From the NCBI GenBank assembly GCA_022393335.1, contig JAJEKB010020847.1:1403382-1467381 (forward strand): 64,000 nt of DNA, read 5' to 3'. This stretch comes from Macrotrachela quadricornifera (taxonomy: Eukaryota; Rotifera; Eurotatoria; Philodinida; Philodinidae). Shown here one piece after another: positions 43,726 through 55,600 of this stretch (position 1 is its first letter; each line of letters starts with the position of its first letter). Both the position numbers and the translations under genes were made by a program. The notes beneath the pieces were generated by a model. The model searched no databases. It had not been told where the DNA came from and was given only the letters and a program-made list of their open reading frames with translations.

Positions 43726-45863
43726 GCGCATAGTATATAAGAAATAAATAAAAATGAGCTTGCCGGATGAGTGTACAGATTGATCATTGCAATATGATAA
43801 CATAACTAGAGTTTTTGATACAGATAAGTTATTCAAATTGACTTTAATAATTGCGAATTAACATATACTATAGACAGCAAAAAGAAATTTGAATATTTCG
43901 TGTAAACCAACACATATTTCAGATCTGATAAGTAGTAGTATCTCTATACTAATAAATTGGTTAGTGCATATCTATTATAAATCTTTTTAATAAATTTTTT
44001 CATCTGATGATTATAATAAATGACCAACGGTTGTAAATCATTTGTAGTTTTCTATGAAATCTGAATTCATATTACAAGTTTATTCTTACAGTTGACTTTA
44101 TTGTATAGAGACATGTCATTCTAGCCGGACCAACTGTCCGAATGTAAAAAACAATGATTACGTCTGTAGGCAACTAAAGATGATGTTAACTTATCTGATG
44201 ATGAGCATGTAATCATAGCATTAGAAGATTCAAACAAATTCTTTTCAACACTGTTTCTCGTCTTATTCTTTGACTCATGTGAATATAAAAGCATAGTTCC
44301 TCCCAAGACAAACACAAAAATTAAAAAAGTTCGTGTACATACATGTGACTGCATCATGGATGGCACTATATTCGCGAAAACACGCATGGAACTTTCCGCA
44401 TGTATATGCAAGACAATAATAGAATGGTCAGACAACGAAGGCAAAATTATTCTTAAAGTCTCCAATTAGGAATATTTGAACCTACTAAAAAATGTTTGTT
44501 TCTTTTGAGTCCTTATCTTAAGAAAGTATATAGAAGTTTTTAATCGAACAAATAAAATATTCGTTCACTATCGTTTCACATATATGATCATATAGCATTT
44601 TCCTTCATTCTCCTATTAACTCATATATGTTTGTTTTTTCCTTTTCTGTGAATTACATATACTTGGATTTTTCTTTTGCACATAATATATTTTTCATCTT
44701 TCCTTTTGACAAGTGATGTTTTTTTTTTATATATGTGAGATTCTTTTGATCTTCTTTGATCTATTGATTATCTTTATTTTTCATTATATTCATATGATTT
44801 TCTTCTTCAAACTAAAAACTAAAGTAGACTCTGAACAACATACCATTGGGTTCATTTCTTATTTCGGGCTCAAGAAAAGTACGCATCCAAAAATGAACCA
44901 CATGTCATAAACATGCATGAACACGCAGTAGTTGTTTTTCCAGAGATAAAATTCGAACATCCATGCTTTGCTTTATCCGACGAACTTCTTCAAGATTCGG
45001 CCATTTACTTACATTAGAAATAGAATGAAAACTGAAGGATATGACGATCATCCGATAACTACCGGGCACGCATGTCTATACTTTTTTTTACGAGAAATAA
45101 ATAAAAAATACATATCGATGAAAAATTAAATTCTTGCATGGAATACTGTGTACACTAGAAAATAGTAAAATCTTACACGTCAATGCAGAATCGATTCACT
45201 ATTCATTTTCGTAAATAGGATTATTTTGCATTGCTCTGCAAGATTTCGAGGAGGGCTGATCATCCTGCGAATAGACACAATTGATGCTAAAATATTTCCG
45301 TGCGAGTCATACATTTTGCATGAACATGAAAGTGCAGTGTATACAAGTATCTGTAAACATCAGACTTATGTATGATCTCGTATATTCCACTAGAAACCTA
45401 AAATATTTATATTTGCATGTGTGTGTTGCAATACATGTATTATTGACCTGCATCGATACGCAAAAGATTATAAATATTTCAAATGCCTCACAAGAGCACG
45501 CGTGAAAAAAGACGAATAAATTTTTTTTGCAAGTAAATACATGTACTAAAAATTTTCTTGCCAATACATGCGTTTTATAAACGTTCATGTTTGACTGGGT
45601 ACCTCTTTTCTCTAAAATGAGATAGCCGGCTATAAAGTATATGCATGTTTGTTACGTTTTCTGAAGCTACTGTGCCACCAAAAGCTTTTTTCTTCTCCAA
45701 ATAATAAATTTCTAGCGAATGATGCCAACTTGGTCAGTATTCAAAATTTGTAATGAGCGAAAATGAAAAGAATGTTTATAAAAATCTTTCAACAAGTTAT
45801 GAACTTAAGAAAATTAGACATACAACATTAAAAGCTGAGGAGCCGTTATTATCTACTAGTACC
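43726..45863. other. Intergenic, no supported gene
   Basis: About 2.1 kb. The minus frame 44121-44465 contains one hydrophobic segment but no homology or splice partners that I can see. The part from 44890 to 45650 is rich in ACATG, CATGCA and related strings and may be a decayed repeat. The two overlapping frames at 45281 and 45307 come from it. Confidence 0.35.
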
Positions 45864-46390
45864 TATAGACTATCTTCTAAGTTTGTTTTCTGTCATAATT
45901 TAAATCTTGGATAGTAACATTGATCTATATTTTTTAAAGTTATTTTTTAGGGATGGAAGGACAAACTTAATAATACAAATTAACATTAAAGCTCGAAAAT
46001 GGATTTTAGATTTTTGAAATTAAATGTTTTAGAATGAACTGTCAAGACAAAAGAGAAAAAGATTGTATGTTAGGTCCTTTTTTTCGCTCGTTTATTCTTT
46101 CAAAACAAAAAACTACCCTTATCTTAACAATCCCTTTCGGTTATATACCGCACATGTGAGAAGAACACAGAAGAAGTATAGTCGTGATAGAATGAAATAA
46201 ACAAAGAGAAAGAAGAACATACTTATGGCAGAAAAGATAGCTTCTACCATAACATTATATTTTAAAAAGTTTGATATTCATCTTCGAATTTTAGCTCTAA
46301 GTTTTACTACCAAACATGATCTTTAACCTCTAAAAATGACTCAAAAAAAATGGATTGAGAGAAAACAAGCTTAGAAGATAGTTTATAAGC
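45864..46390. repeat. Inverted-repeat element (family also at 25.6 kb)
   Basis: ATAGACTATCTTCTAAG and GTTTGTTTTCTGTCA on the left (from 45864) are mirrored by TGAGAGAAAACAAGCTTAGA and AGATAGTTTAT on the right (46356-46387). Inside are the AAAACTTAGAGCTAAAATTC-type phrase (minus strand, near 46280) and AAGAGAAAAAGATTGTATG (46050), both also found at 25560-25860. Similarity to the 25.6 kb copy continues to about 46530. Confidence 0.6.
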
Positions 46391-47612
46391 ATTATTAGAG
46401 TGTGGGTAAGTGCTAGTGTCACTTTCACTTTTAGTGTAGTTCATCTAGTTTTCTTAGACCCATAACTTATTGAATGTTTGTTAGAAATACGAGTGTTAGC
46501 ATTTTTTATTAATGATCCTTACGTATGTTTGAGCTGGAATTCTCTTGTATTTATGCTATACTGTCTTCCATGATCTTTTCCTCATACTCGATCAAATTTT
46601 TGCATTGACATAACTTTCTCGTTTTTTATCTTTCATCTCTTCATTCATCATGAAAAGCTTTATTATCGACTTCATTCTCGTATCGTATTTAGCTTTTCTT
46701 TTCACATCTATTAATTGTTATACTTGTTTCAAATAAATACTATGTCATTTTCATTCTTTCTATGAGTCATGTGACATTGAATGCATACGGAAACTGTTTT
46801 TTTTACTAAATTAGATAGACAATCTACAATATTGCCAGGATTCATCGCTTCCAAAATATATATGAACAAGTGCAAAAACTAAGAAGGAATGTACTAATAG
46901 TAAGTAGCTTATCCTTCAAATGTCAATAGATCTTTAATAATGGACAATATTAGGAACTGTAATAATAGTAAACATATTTAGAGAAATATAACAGCATTCA
47001 CTTAAAATATAAAAGAAATGAGTTTAGTACAAATCTTATGAGTGAAAATAGACTAAAAACTTTTGCATAAAGAAACTTTCAGAAATTACTCTTTGATCTG
47101 GACAGCTCAAAAATAATTTTAATACGAATTTTCAAAAAACTATGACATTTTATATCTAGGGATTTAAAGCATTGTGATATATGGAATCAGCACTGTAAAA
47201 TACCTATACTACACTAGATTTTGAAAATATATGAGATTGAGCACTTAGTAGCCTCTTCCTGGATTTGTTGACTCAACTATGGGTGGTATTTTAACTTTAA
47301 AAACACTTTAATTAAAGTTGAAAGTTAAAGTCCTACCTCTACTCACGTCCTTTTGTAAGTATGTAATCTATTTGTGTCTTGTTTGTCATTTTCGAATCAT
47401 TTTGAATAGAATATCTATAAACTTTTATGATAAAACCATTTGATAAGGTTTCTAGTAGGATCGAAATGTATCGTGGTTGCTTGACGCATCTTCACCCTAA
47501 CCTTCAAAGATAATGCAAAACTCAGAGTTAACAAACATGTTTGAAATACAAACATCAACAAAAACTAATCATTGAATAACTCTTTTCTTTAGACTACAAT
47601 TATAAAAATGCT
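46391..47612. other. Intergenic, no feature seen
   Basis: About 1.2 kb of AT-rich sequence without recognisable coding potential, ending at the stop codon of the copy 2 UBA-MGS gene. Confidence 0.4.
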
Positions 47613-48607
47613 TTAATCATCAAATAAATTGTTCTGTTTTAATTGTGATGGTTGACCTTGTTCTATTCTTCGTACATGAGTTTCATTCATCACTTTTGAA
47701 GTAAGTATAAAATCAACAGCAGCAATAGTCTTTGCATGGACAATACCATAAACTTGAGCCAAACGAAGTAGTTCTTGTACATCAGCAGTATTAGAATGAG
47801 AACTTAATGGATCAACGAAGAAAATTAGAATATCAAGTTCACATGAAATAATTTTTTCTTTTAATTTTTTATCTCCATCCAAAGGACTTCTTTCAAATTT
47901 AGTTATTAGCAATTTGAATTCCTTTTCTAACAATGCTCCAATTTCACCAAAACCATATAACTTATGTTTAACAAGGATATTACGATGTTTTCGTAGGCAT
48001 TCAATTAATTCTGCCGTTTTCTTATTGTCAGCAACAAAACCAATGCGCTTGTATCGACCCATAACAACAACTCTTGAAGTATCCTAAAATTTTCTTTTTT
48101 TTGAGATTTAAATTATTTAAATGACTATTTACCCCTACAATACTTGATCCATTTCCCATACAATAAATGGCTTCAGCAAGATCACGATCATTATTTTCTC
48201 TTATAAATAGACTAGTCAAGTGTTGACTACCATTATGTGCAAGATGTCCTCCACGATCTATGCAAGAAAACATAGTATTATTAGACGAAAAAAAAATAAT
48301 CAAAATCTTACTATCTTTTCCATATACTTCTTGCAAGGCATTCTGAAAAAACAAATGACAATGAATTTATTTAATGATCAAATTCAGTTTAAAAAAAATC
48401 GATCTGAATTTGTTGATTAAGATATTATACTTACATTCAAGTTCCATTTGTGTTGCTCAAGTAATTGAATTGATTCCTCAGTATTAAAGTTCGTTACAGA
48501 CTAAAATTAGATAATTTGAGATTGAAGATAGTGAAAATAGAAGTTTTTACTTCAAAATAAGCAAGAATTTGATCTTTTGATTGAAATTCTGCTTTATTTT
48601 CTTCCAT
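47613..48607 (-). CDS. UBA-like domain fused to methylglyoxal-synthase-like domain, copy 2
   Basis: Five exons with the same sizes and phases as copy 1 except the last: 48551-48607, 48435-48500, 48312-48342, 48133-48257, 47613-48083; 249 residues. Exon 1 and the UBA exon encode almost identical peptides to copy 1. The synthase-like domain keeps the aspartates (SPLDGDK, FFVDPLSSHSN, TADVQ) and again has Asn191 in place of the E. coli His98 and no histidine at the His19 position (GFVADNKK). FFVDPL matches the bacterial family better than the FFIDLS of copy 1, so copy 2 may be closer to the ancestor. The C-terminus is nine residues longer and unrelated after the HVRRIEQ stretch. Both copies are intact, so both may be expressed. 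Confidence 0.75.
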
Positions 48608-49031
48608 TTTTTTATCAATAAAAATTATAATCTATCTAGAAATAAAAATTGATTTATAATGATTTTATTTTTGAAATACTTATATAGAAAATATACAAGA
48701 AAAACTCTTTTAAATTTTAGGATTTGTATTTGCATATATAATAAGTTTTTGATTAAAACTATTCAAATTAATTGTTACATCATATTTTCATACCTGTTAT
48801 TTGATTTAAACACTGTTACTATCAGTACTTTGATGTTAAAAGAAAATACCGTCTATATTAAGTAATACTTATATTTATAGTCGAGGAAACGAAACTTCCA
48901 ATAATAAAATATCGTATTTGGTGGATTCCAACATTATTCATTGGCACATACATGGCAAATAAGACATAGAGTAACTGCATGTTTCATGTCATTTCACAAT
49001 ATTTTAGTTATTTTTGTCATCATTATATACG

Positions 49032-49345
49032 ATACCTAGGGAATAAAAAAAAAATGACAAAAGATAATGATTTTCGTGTGCAAAAGCAGGAGAAAATGGT
49101 ATATGTGATAATGAAACGGATATTATTTCTGATTTTTTCTAGTTTCATTAATTAAAATTAAAATTCTCATCAAAATCATCAAAGAAAATTGATTAAAATT
49201 AAAATTATCGAGTAAAATCAGTTAAAAATAAAAACTGACGAAATGATTTTGATGCATATTGTTATTTTAATGCATGAAACTGAAAAACATCAAAAATCCA
49301 TTTCATCATTTCCACGGAATTTTTTTTATTTTATTTTCTGGGTAT
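49032..49345. mobile_element. 314 bp insertion present in only one duplicate
   Basis: Compared with the paralogous flank at about 42535-42600, this segment is extra. Its ends are inverted: ATACCTAGGGAATAAA on the left, and ATACCCAGAAAATAAA as the reverse complement of the right. The interior is AT-rich with repeated AAATTAAAATT phrases and no coding frame. The exact target duplication is unclear. Confidence 0.55.
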
Positions 49346-49737
49346 TTTCTTATATTTGGTCATTGACATCCTCACATTAAATAGTACGTAATTAAACGAA
49401 AGAAAAAAAAGAAACATCGGGATGTCGATGCGTAAGAGTTGGTATAAAAATGATACATAGAGAGTGTAAACAAAACAGAAGTGAAAAATAATGATGAATC
49501 ACTCACTCACTCAGTTATTACTTTTTCGTTCTATCACCAATGGACATTATTCCATGAAGAAATTCATGTATTCGTTTAATCAAGGATCCAATAAAATAAA
49601 AGAAAAGGACTACACGAATTTCCTGTCTTATGAATAACGTATATTAGTGACAAAATAAAAAAATAATAGGCGAGTTGTTACCGTTATTCTTTCTATCTCT
49701 ATTGAAATTCCGTTCACATAGAACTGAATGTGACTAA

Positions 49738-50227
49738 CGAGGAAACATCACCAAGTGTTTCCCTCCGATTTCAATGAATTTTTGTTCACAGATACTCCAT
49801 AGTGCCCTAATCAAAGCTGTAAAAAGAGTTCGAGTGTATAATGAGCTACAGCGAAATTACCAGATTTCCAATATGTCCATTTCGAAAAGATTCCTGAGGA
49901 AGACCCCTGGTATGAAAAAATCGTATTTTAAATTTTGGTTTGAAACTCCGTGCACACAAAGATCTCAACTAGATTAGCTTGTGTAGAAAAATTTACAAGT
50001 TTTGAACGAAATCTCGTCGAGATATAGAACTTTCAAATTTTAGGTCCTTCGCCATAGATAGTGTATATAACATGCATTTTTCGAAATAGACATTTTAGAA
50101 ATCTGGTAATTTCGCTATAACTCAATATGCACCCGAACCCTTTTCGGATTTTGACTAGGGTATTATGGAGTATCTGTGGTCAAAAATTCATTGAAATCGG
50201 AGGGGAACACTTGAGGATGTTCCCTCG
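49738..50227. mobile_element. 490 bp Harbinger-like MITE with TAA target duplication
   Basis: Terminal inverted repeats of about 175 bp: left CGAGGAAACATCACCAAGTG, right (reverse complement) CGAGGGAACATCCTCAAGTG. They continue with few mismatches through CTCCGATTTCAATGAATTTT and on to TAGCGAAATTACCAGATTTC-type sequence. The element is flanked by TAA on both sides (49735-49737 and 50228-50230), the 3-bp duplication typical of PIF/Harbinger elements. No transposase is encoded. Confidence 0.8.
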
Positions 50228-52610
50228 TAAGTTAAAGTTAATATACCACAAATATTTTTAAATTAATCAAAGTAAAATATCTTTTACTTCTCTTAACAGA
50301 TATTAAAATGGTGTATTTATAGATAATACTAGAGAAAATGACTTTTATTCATATATCACAAATAGAATATTTCGGTCGAAAACCTTGCTTGAGAACAGGG
50401 GGTCGTCTCATTTTGGACGATTCAATTTAAATTCTATCGTTGTGAAACATCTTTCGAAATTCTTCCTCGAAATAAAATTTTTCTTTGCATTTACGATAAG
50501 AAAATAATTTGAGAATAAAATCGAACAATCACCAAATATAAATGTTTGTAAAAAATTTGCATAAAAGCAAAAAGCTTTAAAATCATCTTTTACTAATCCA
50601 AATAGATACAAATTTCGTTTTTTCAGGAATGAAATTTCCATATAAATGCTAAATAATGACCATAAAAAATGTAATTAATATTCATCATCTGAATCGGATA
50701 TTAGTCAAAATAATGTTTTCAATAAGAAAAAAGCGTGAATCTAAATCGAACATCTAAATAGCTACTACTCATTCTGATGGCATAAGAACATTCACCAATT
50801 ATCAAAACAAGTACATGTATTCGATGGAAATCTAAAGATTGTTCAAATAAAACAATAATTAGTTGTCCCGAATATAAAATAAATTTTATGTCTAACAAGA
50901 AAATATAATTTTTTTAAAAATTTCCATTTAAGTGTATCTAATTTCATTGTTGAAAAATTCGATTTTGTCGAAAAAATTGTTTTTTAAGAAAGGAAATCAT
51001 AGAAATTCAGCATAAATAGGATAAAGAATTCAAACATACAGAAGGTATTTTAAGTTCAATCTCAGTTAATTTACAACTGATATTAGATATATTCATGATT
51101 TTTTATTAAAATATTATGCTCCAATAACATTAGCACATTCGACACAATGTAGCCCACTGGTAGGCTACGCTATAGTTTAACGAAAAGCTGTATAAGAAAG
51201 CATTTTATTTTGCTTTTTTTCTTAAGTAGTAGGCTAAATATAAGGAGTCAACTGTACTACTTTTAGTACTTTATTTGAGTTCTTTACTTTATAGGATCAT
51301 GCTTATCATTAAAACACTCAGAATAGAAAGTTTTTACTTTATTTACTGCCGCACAACTGGCTTGTCTCTTCGCATAGCAGTCGGTGCACCGTCTGCCGAC
51401 ATTGCGCATAGATCTTTCTTTTTCTTCAAGTTTGTGATCAGCGAGTTTGTGCTATCTTCCGTATCGGTTTCTCCAAGCAGTATGTGAATTGTTCCAAAAT
51501 TTCGGTCGTATTCATATATACAAAACGATAGAGAGAAAAGAATAAGGGAGAAAAACACTGAAAACTTCCTCCATTTTTTTCTGCACATGCTTCGCATAAT
51601 GTAAAAGAGAACAGAAAAGTAACTTGAGTGATTATTCAGTTGGTCCGAAAAAAATGACTCATTATGTGCATTTATTAGAAGTTAACAATCCATGAAAATG
51701 AACATCTCAAAAAAAATTTCTTAGAAAACTGAATTAGGTCAAAGTGGACTCTACGACAGCTACGAATGAGATAAAAAAAATAAAATATAGTTGCCTATAC
51801 TTTACACCATATTCTACAGAATGATAATAACATGTTTCAAAACTGATAATTTTAAACTTCCGATTCCTAAACCTGCACGTTATGTATTCAAGACGAACAA
51901 GCATCATACCTGATAGTCTATCATAAATACAAGAATGAAAGTTTTGAAACTTTATTGACTATAGCTTCTATATTCTCATCTGAATTATCCAATAAAAACA
52001 TTAGTTTGAGCAGACATTATTATCTTCAATGTCAACCGCAAGTATACAGTATGTATATTTGATTTCGAACCAAATTTACGCATGAAATTATTTGACATTA
52101 CTAAATTTTTGCTCATCTGATTCCTAAAAGTATCGAAAACTAAATACAACAGAATAATTTTTAATCAAAATTTTGTATGAACTAAGAATAATTTCTTCAC
52201 TCTAGTATACACTTAACACATAACAAGGAAATAAAAACAAAATAAATAAAAGAAAAAAAAATAGAAAGATAAAACCTATGAATTGCAAATGAATACAACA
52301 TGAAGAATGATGATAATACACCTTTTTTTTCTATTTTTCTTGTTATGCTCACCTTGCATACTATATAATGTTTTCGTTCTGTACGTCAATAAACCTATTT
52401 CGTTAGAAAAAAAAATACTGATTTATAATGATATACAAGCAAAACATAAATACGCATCATATGAAAAAACAAAATGATCTATTAGTCTTACTATTTGCTT
52501 GTAAGTACTCATAAAATCATTCTTTTTTTTTTTGTATAATAAAAATTTGTTATAATTTAATTAAATAAATTTCATATTTTTTTTTCAGAAACAATATTAC
52601 ATATATCATT
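50228..52610. other. Intergenic upstream of the TPR gene
   Basis: About 2.4 kb. Overlapping frames at 51275 (plus) and 51343 (minus) come from a slightly GC-richer patch near 51350-51420 without recognisable domains. A T-rich tract ending in CAG at 52589 looks like a splice acceptor just before the ATG at 52611, so a 5' untranslated exon probably lies in this interval. Confidence 0.4.
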
Positions 52611-55600
52611 ATGGAAATATCATTATTAAATGAAATAAATTCTCCTGTATTAAAATCACAATATGAAATAATAAATAAAAATAAAGAATATATCATTCTT
52701 ATTTGTTTCGATCATAATGATAATAATTTATTAAATAATATCGAAGATATAAAAATTCAATTACATCAAATTAATGATTATGTTATATTTTATACTGAAA
52801 TCGATCAATGTATTCGTTTTATTCAATCAAATGAAACTAATACAATATTTTTAATCATTTCTGATTCATATACGTCTCAAATCTTTCCTCATATTATTAA
52901 TCTATATCAAATTAATTCAATTTTTATATATTCTTCAAAAATGAATCATTATCAAAATTTATTTCTTGAATATTCAAAAATAATTGGAATTTATAATCAA
53001 TTTCATTTATTATATTTATCAATTGAAGAACAAATTAAACATATTAATAAAAATTTACAAACATGGTGTTTTTTTGATCAAGAAGAATTTAATACTAAAG
53101 ATTTATCAAAACAATCAAGTAATTTTCTTTGGCTTCATCTTCTTCATAATGTTATTTTACATTTAAAACATGATAAAAAATCCAAAAAACAAATGATTGA
53201 TACATGTCGTCAATATTATCAAGGAAATGTAAAAGAACTTGCATCTATTAATAAATTTGAACATGAATATGAATCAAAACAAGCTATTCAATGGTATTTA
53301 AATAATTCATTTCTTAGAAAAATTATTAATAAAGCATTACAAACAGAAAATACTATTCAACTTTATACATTAAGATATTTTTTAAGTGATTTTATTGAAA
53401 ATCTTATATATGAACATCAACATATCATTGAAAATAATAACCAAACTTTAATTGTATATCGAGAAATGAAAGTAACAAATGATGAATTTGAAATATTAAA
53501 AAAAAATAAAACTAAACTTATTTCTATGAAAGAATTTTTAATAGCAAATCGTTTACTTTCATCTGTATTAAATTCCGTTACACAATCTACTAAATTAACT
53601 GATTATATTTCTATTATTCTTGAAATTAAATGTAATATACAAGAACTTGGTAATAGTATTATCTTTACTGATATTACTCAATTCAATGAATCATCATCTA
53701 ACGAAGAAATTCTATTTAATTTAAATACAACATTTCGAATAGAAAATATTGAACAATATGAACAAATATGGTTTATTAAAATGACTGCAATTAATAATGG
53801 TCAAATTATTATACAAAAATATATTAATGATATACATCATCAAATTGATCATTTAAGTATTCCAATTATATTTGGTCAATTAATATGTGATATGAGTCAA
53901 TGGGATCAATCACAAAAATATTTTAAATATTTATTTAATAATTCATATAATGAAGATTTAGCATGGATAGAATATAGTATTGGTTTAACTCATCATTGGA
54001 AAGGTGAATGGATTGAAGCACGAAAATATTATGAACGATCCTATAATCGAATGATTCAAACTAAACCAATTCGTATTAAAGATTCTTCTGATGTACTTTC
54101 TCGAATTGGTGAAATATTATATTTACAAGGAAAATATGATGAAGCATATGATTATCATCAACAAGCATTAGCAATACATAAGAAATATTATAATTCTGAT
54201 CATGAACATATTGCTATTAATCTAGAAAATATTGGTCTTATATATTATCAAAAATTAAAAAATGATGAAGCACTTATATTTCTTCAACAATCATTAACAA
54301 TTCGAAAGAAATATTTTCTTGATTTTCATATTGATATTGCTGCTAGTTTGAATAATATTGGTTGTATTTTAACTGAACAAGAAAAATATGATGAAGCATA
54401 TGATTATCATCAACAAGCAATGTTTATTTATGAAAAATATTTTCCATTAGATCATGTATATATTGCTTCTACTCTAAGTAATATTTGTGATATACTTTAT
54501 CAGAAAAAAAAATATGAAGAAGCAACTGATATGATTCAACGAGCATTAATAATACAAAAAAAATATTATCCATATGGTCATATTGATATATCTTTTAGTC
54601 TTAGTAGAATAGGTAGTATTAAATATGGACAAGGTAAATATGATGAAGCTATAGATTTTTATCAACAAGTATTAGATATACAAAAAAAATATTATTTTCC
54701 TGGTCATTTAAATATTGTTTGTACTTTAAATAATATTGGTTATGTATATTTAAATGGAAAAAAATCTTATGATAAATCTCTTGATTTTTATAGACAAGCA
54801 TTAATTATGCAAGAAACATATTATTCATCTTATTATGGTCATATTGCACAAAATCTTAATTATATTGGTAATACTTTAAGAAAACAAGGAAAATATAAGG
54901 AAGCATTTGATTCTTATCAACAAGCATTAATTATGCAAGAAAATTATTATCCATTGGGTAATATTATTATTGCACATAGTCTTAGTCATATTGGAAATAT
55001 TCTTAGTGATCAAAAAGACTATGAAAAAGCTATAGATTATCATCAACAAGCAAGTGAAATATATAAGATATATCATACATCTGATCATATTAATTATGCA
55101 AATTGTCTTAATGATATTGGGAAGAATTTATATAGATTAGGAAGATCTAATGAAGCATTTGAATATCATGAAAAAGCATTAAAAATTCAAAAAATATATT
55201 ATAAATCAGATAATTCTCATACAGCTAATAGTCTTAATCATATGGGTAATATATTAAGTAGTCAAGGAAAATATGATCAATCTGTTGATTTTTATTTACA
55301 AGCATTAACAATTTATGAAAAATATTCATCATCTCGTCGTTCTGATGTTGCTACAATTCTTAGTAATATTGGTCGTAGTTTAAGTCATCAAGAAAAATAT
55401 GATGAAGCATTTGAATATCAACAACGAGCATTAAATATTCAAGAAAATTATTATCCATCTGATTATATGAATATTGCTGATTGTCTTGGACATATGGGTA
55501 ATGTTCGAAATGATCAACGAAAATATAATGAAGCTATTGTTTACTATAAAAAAGCATTAGAAATTTATCAAAAACATACTCCATCACGTTATGCAGAAAT

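Larger units (their letters stand above)
47613..49690. repeat. Segmental duplication, partner of 41143-43105
   Basis: Coding exons, introns and upstream flank of the two UBA-MGS genes match throughout in the same orientation, about 6.5 kb apart. Similarity begins around the stop codons and fades near 43105 and 49690, where both still share TATCAGTGACAAAA / TATTAGTGACAAAA. Copy 2 has an extra ~314 bp insertion (49032-49345). Confidence 0.8.

Noticed and set aside
44121..44465. 114-residue minus-strand frame with one hydrophobic segment
   Set aside because: Could be a first exon of a membrane protein, but no downstream exon or homology was found.
45281..45588. Overlapping frames on both strands (74 and 93 residues)
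   Set aside because: Both come from CATG-rich repetitive sequence.
51275..51597. Overlapping frames on both strands near 51.4 kb
   Set aside because: Mutual antisense frames over a GC-richer patch; no domain on either.
52984..53166. 60-residue frame inside the TPR gene
   Set aside because: Out-of-frame shadow within the long coding region.
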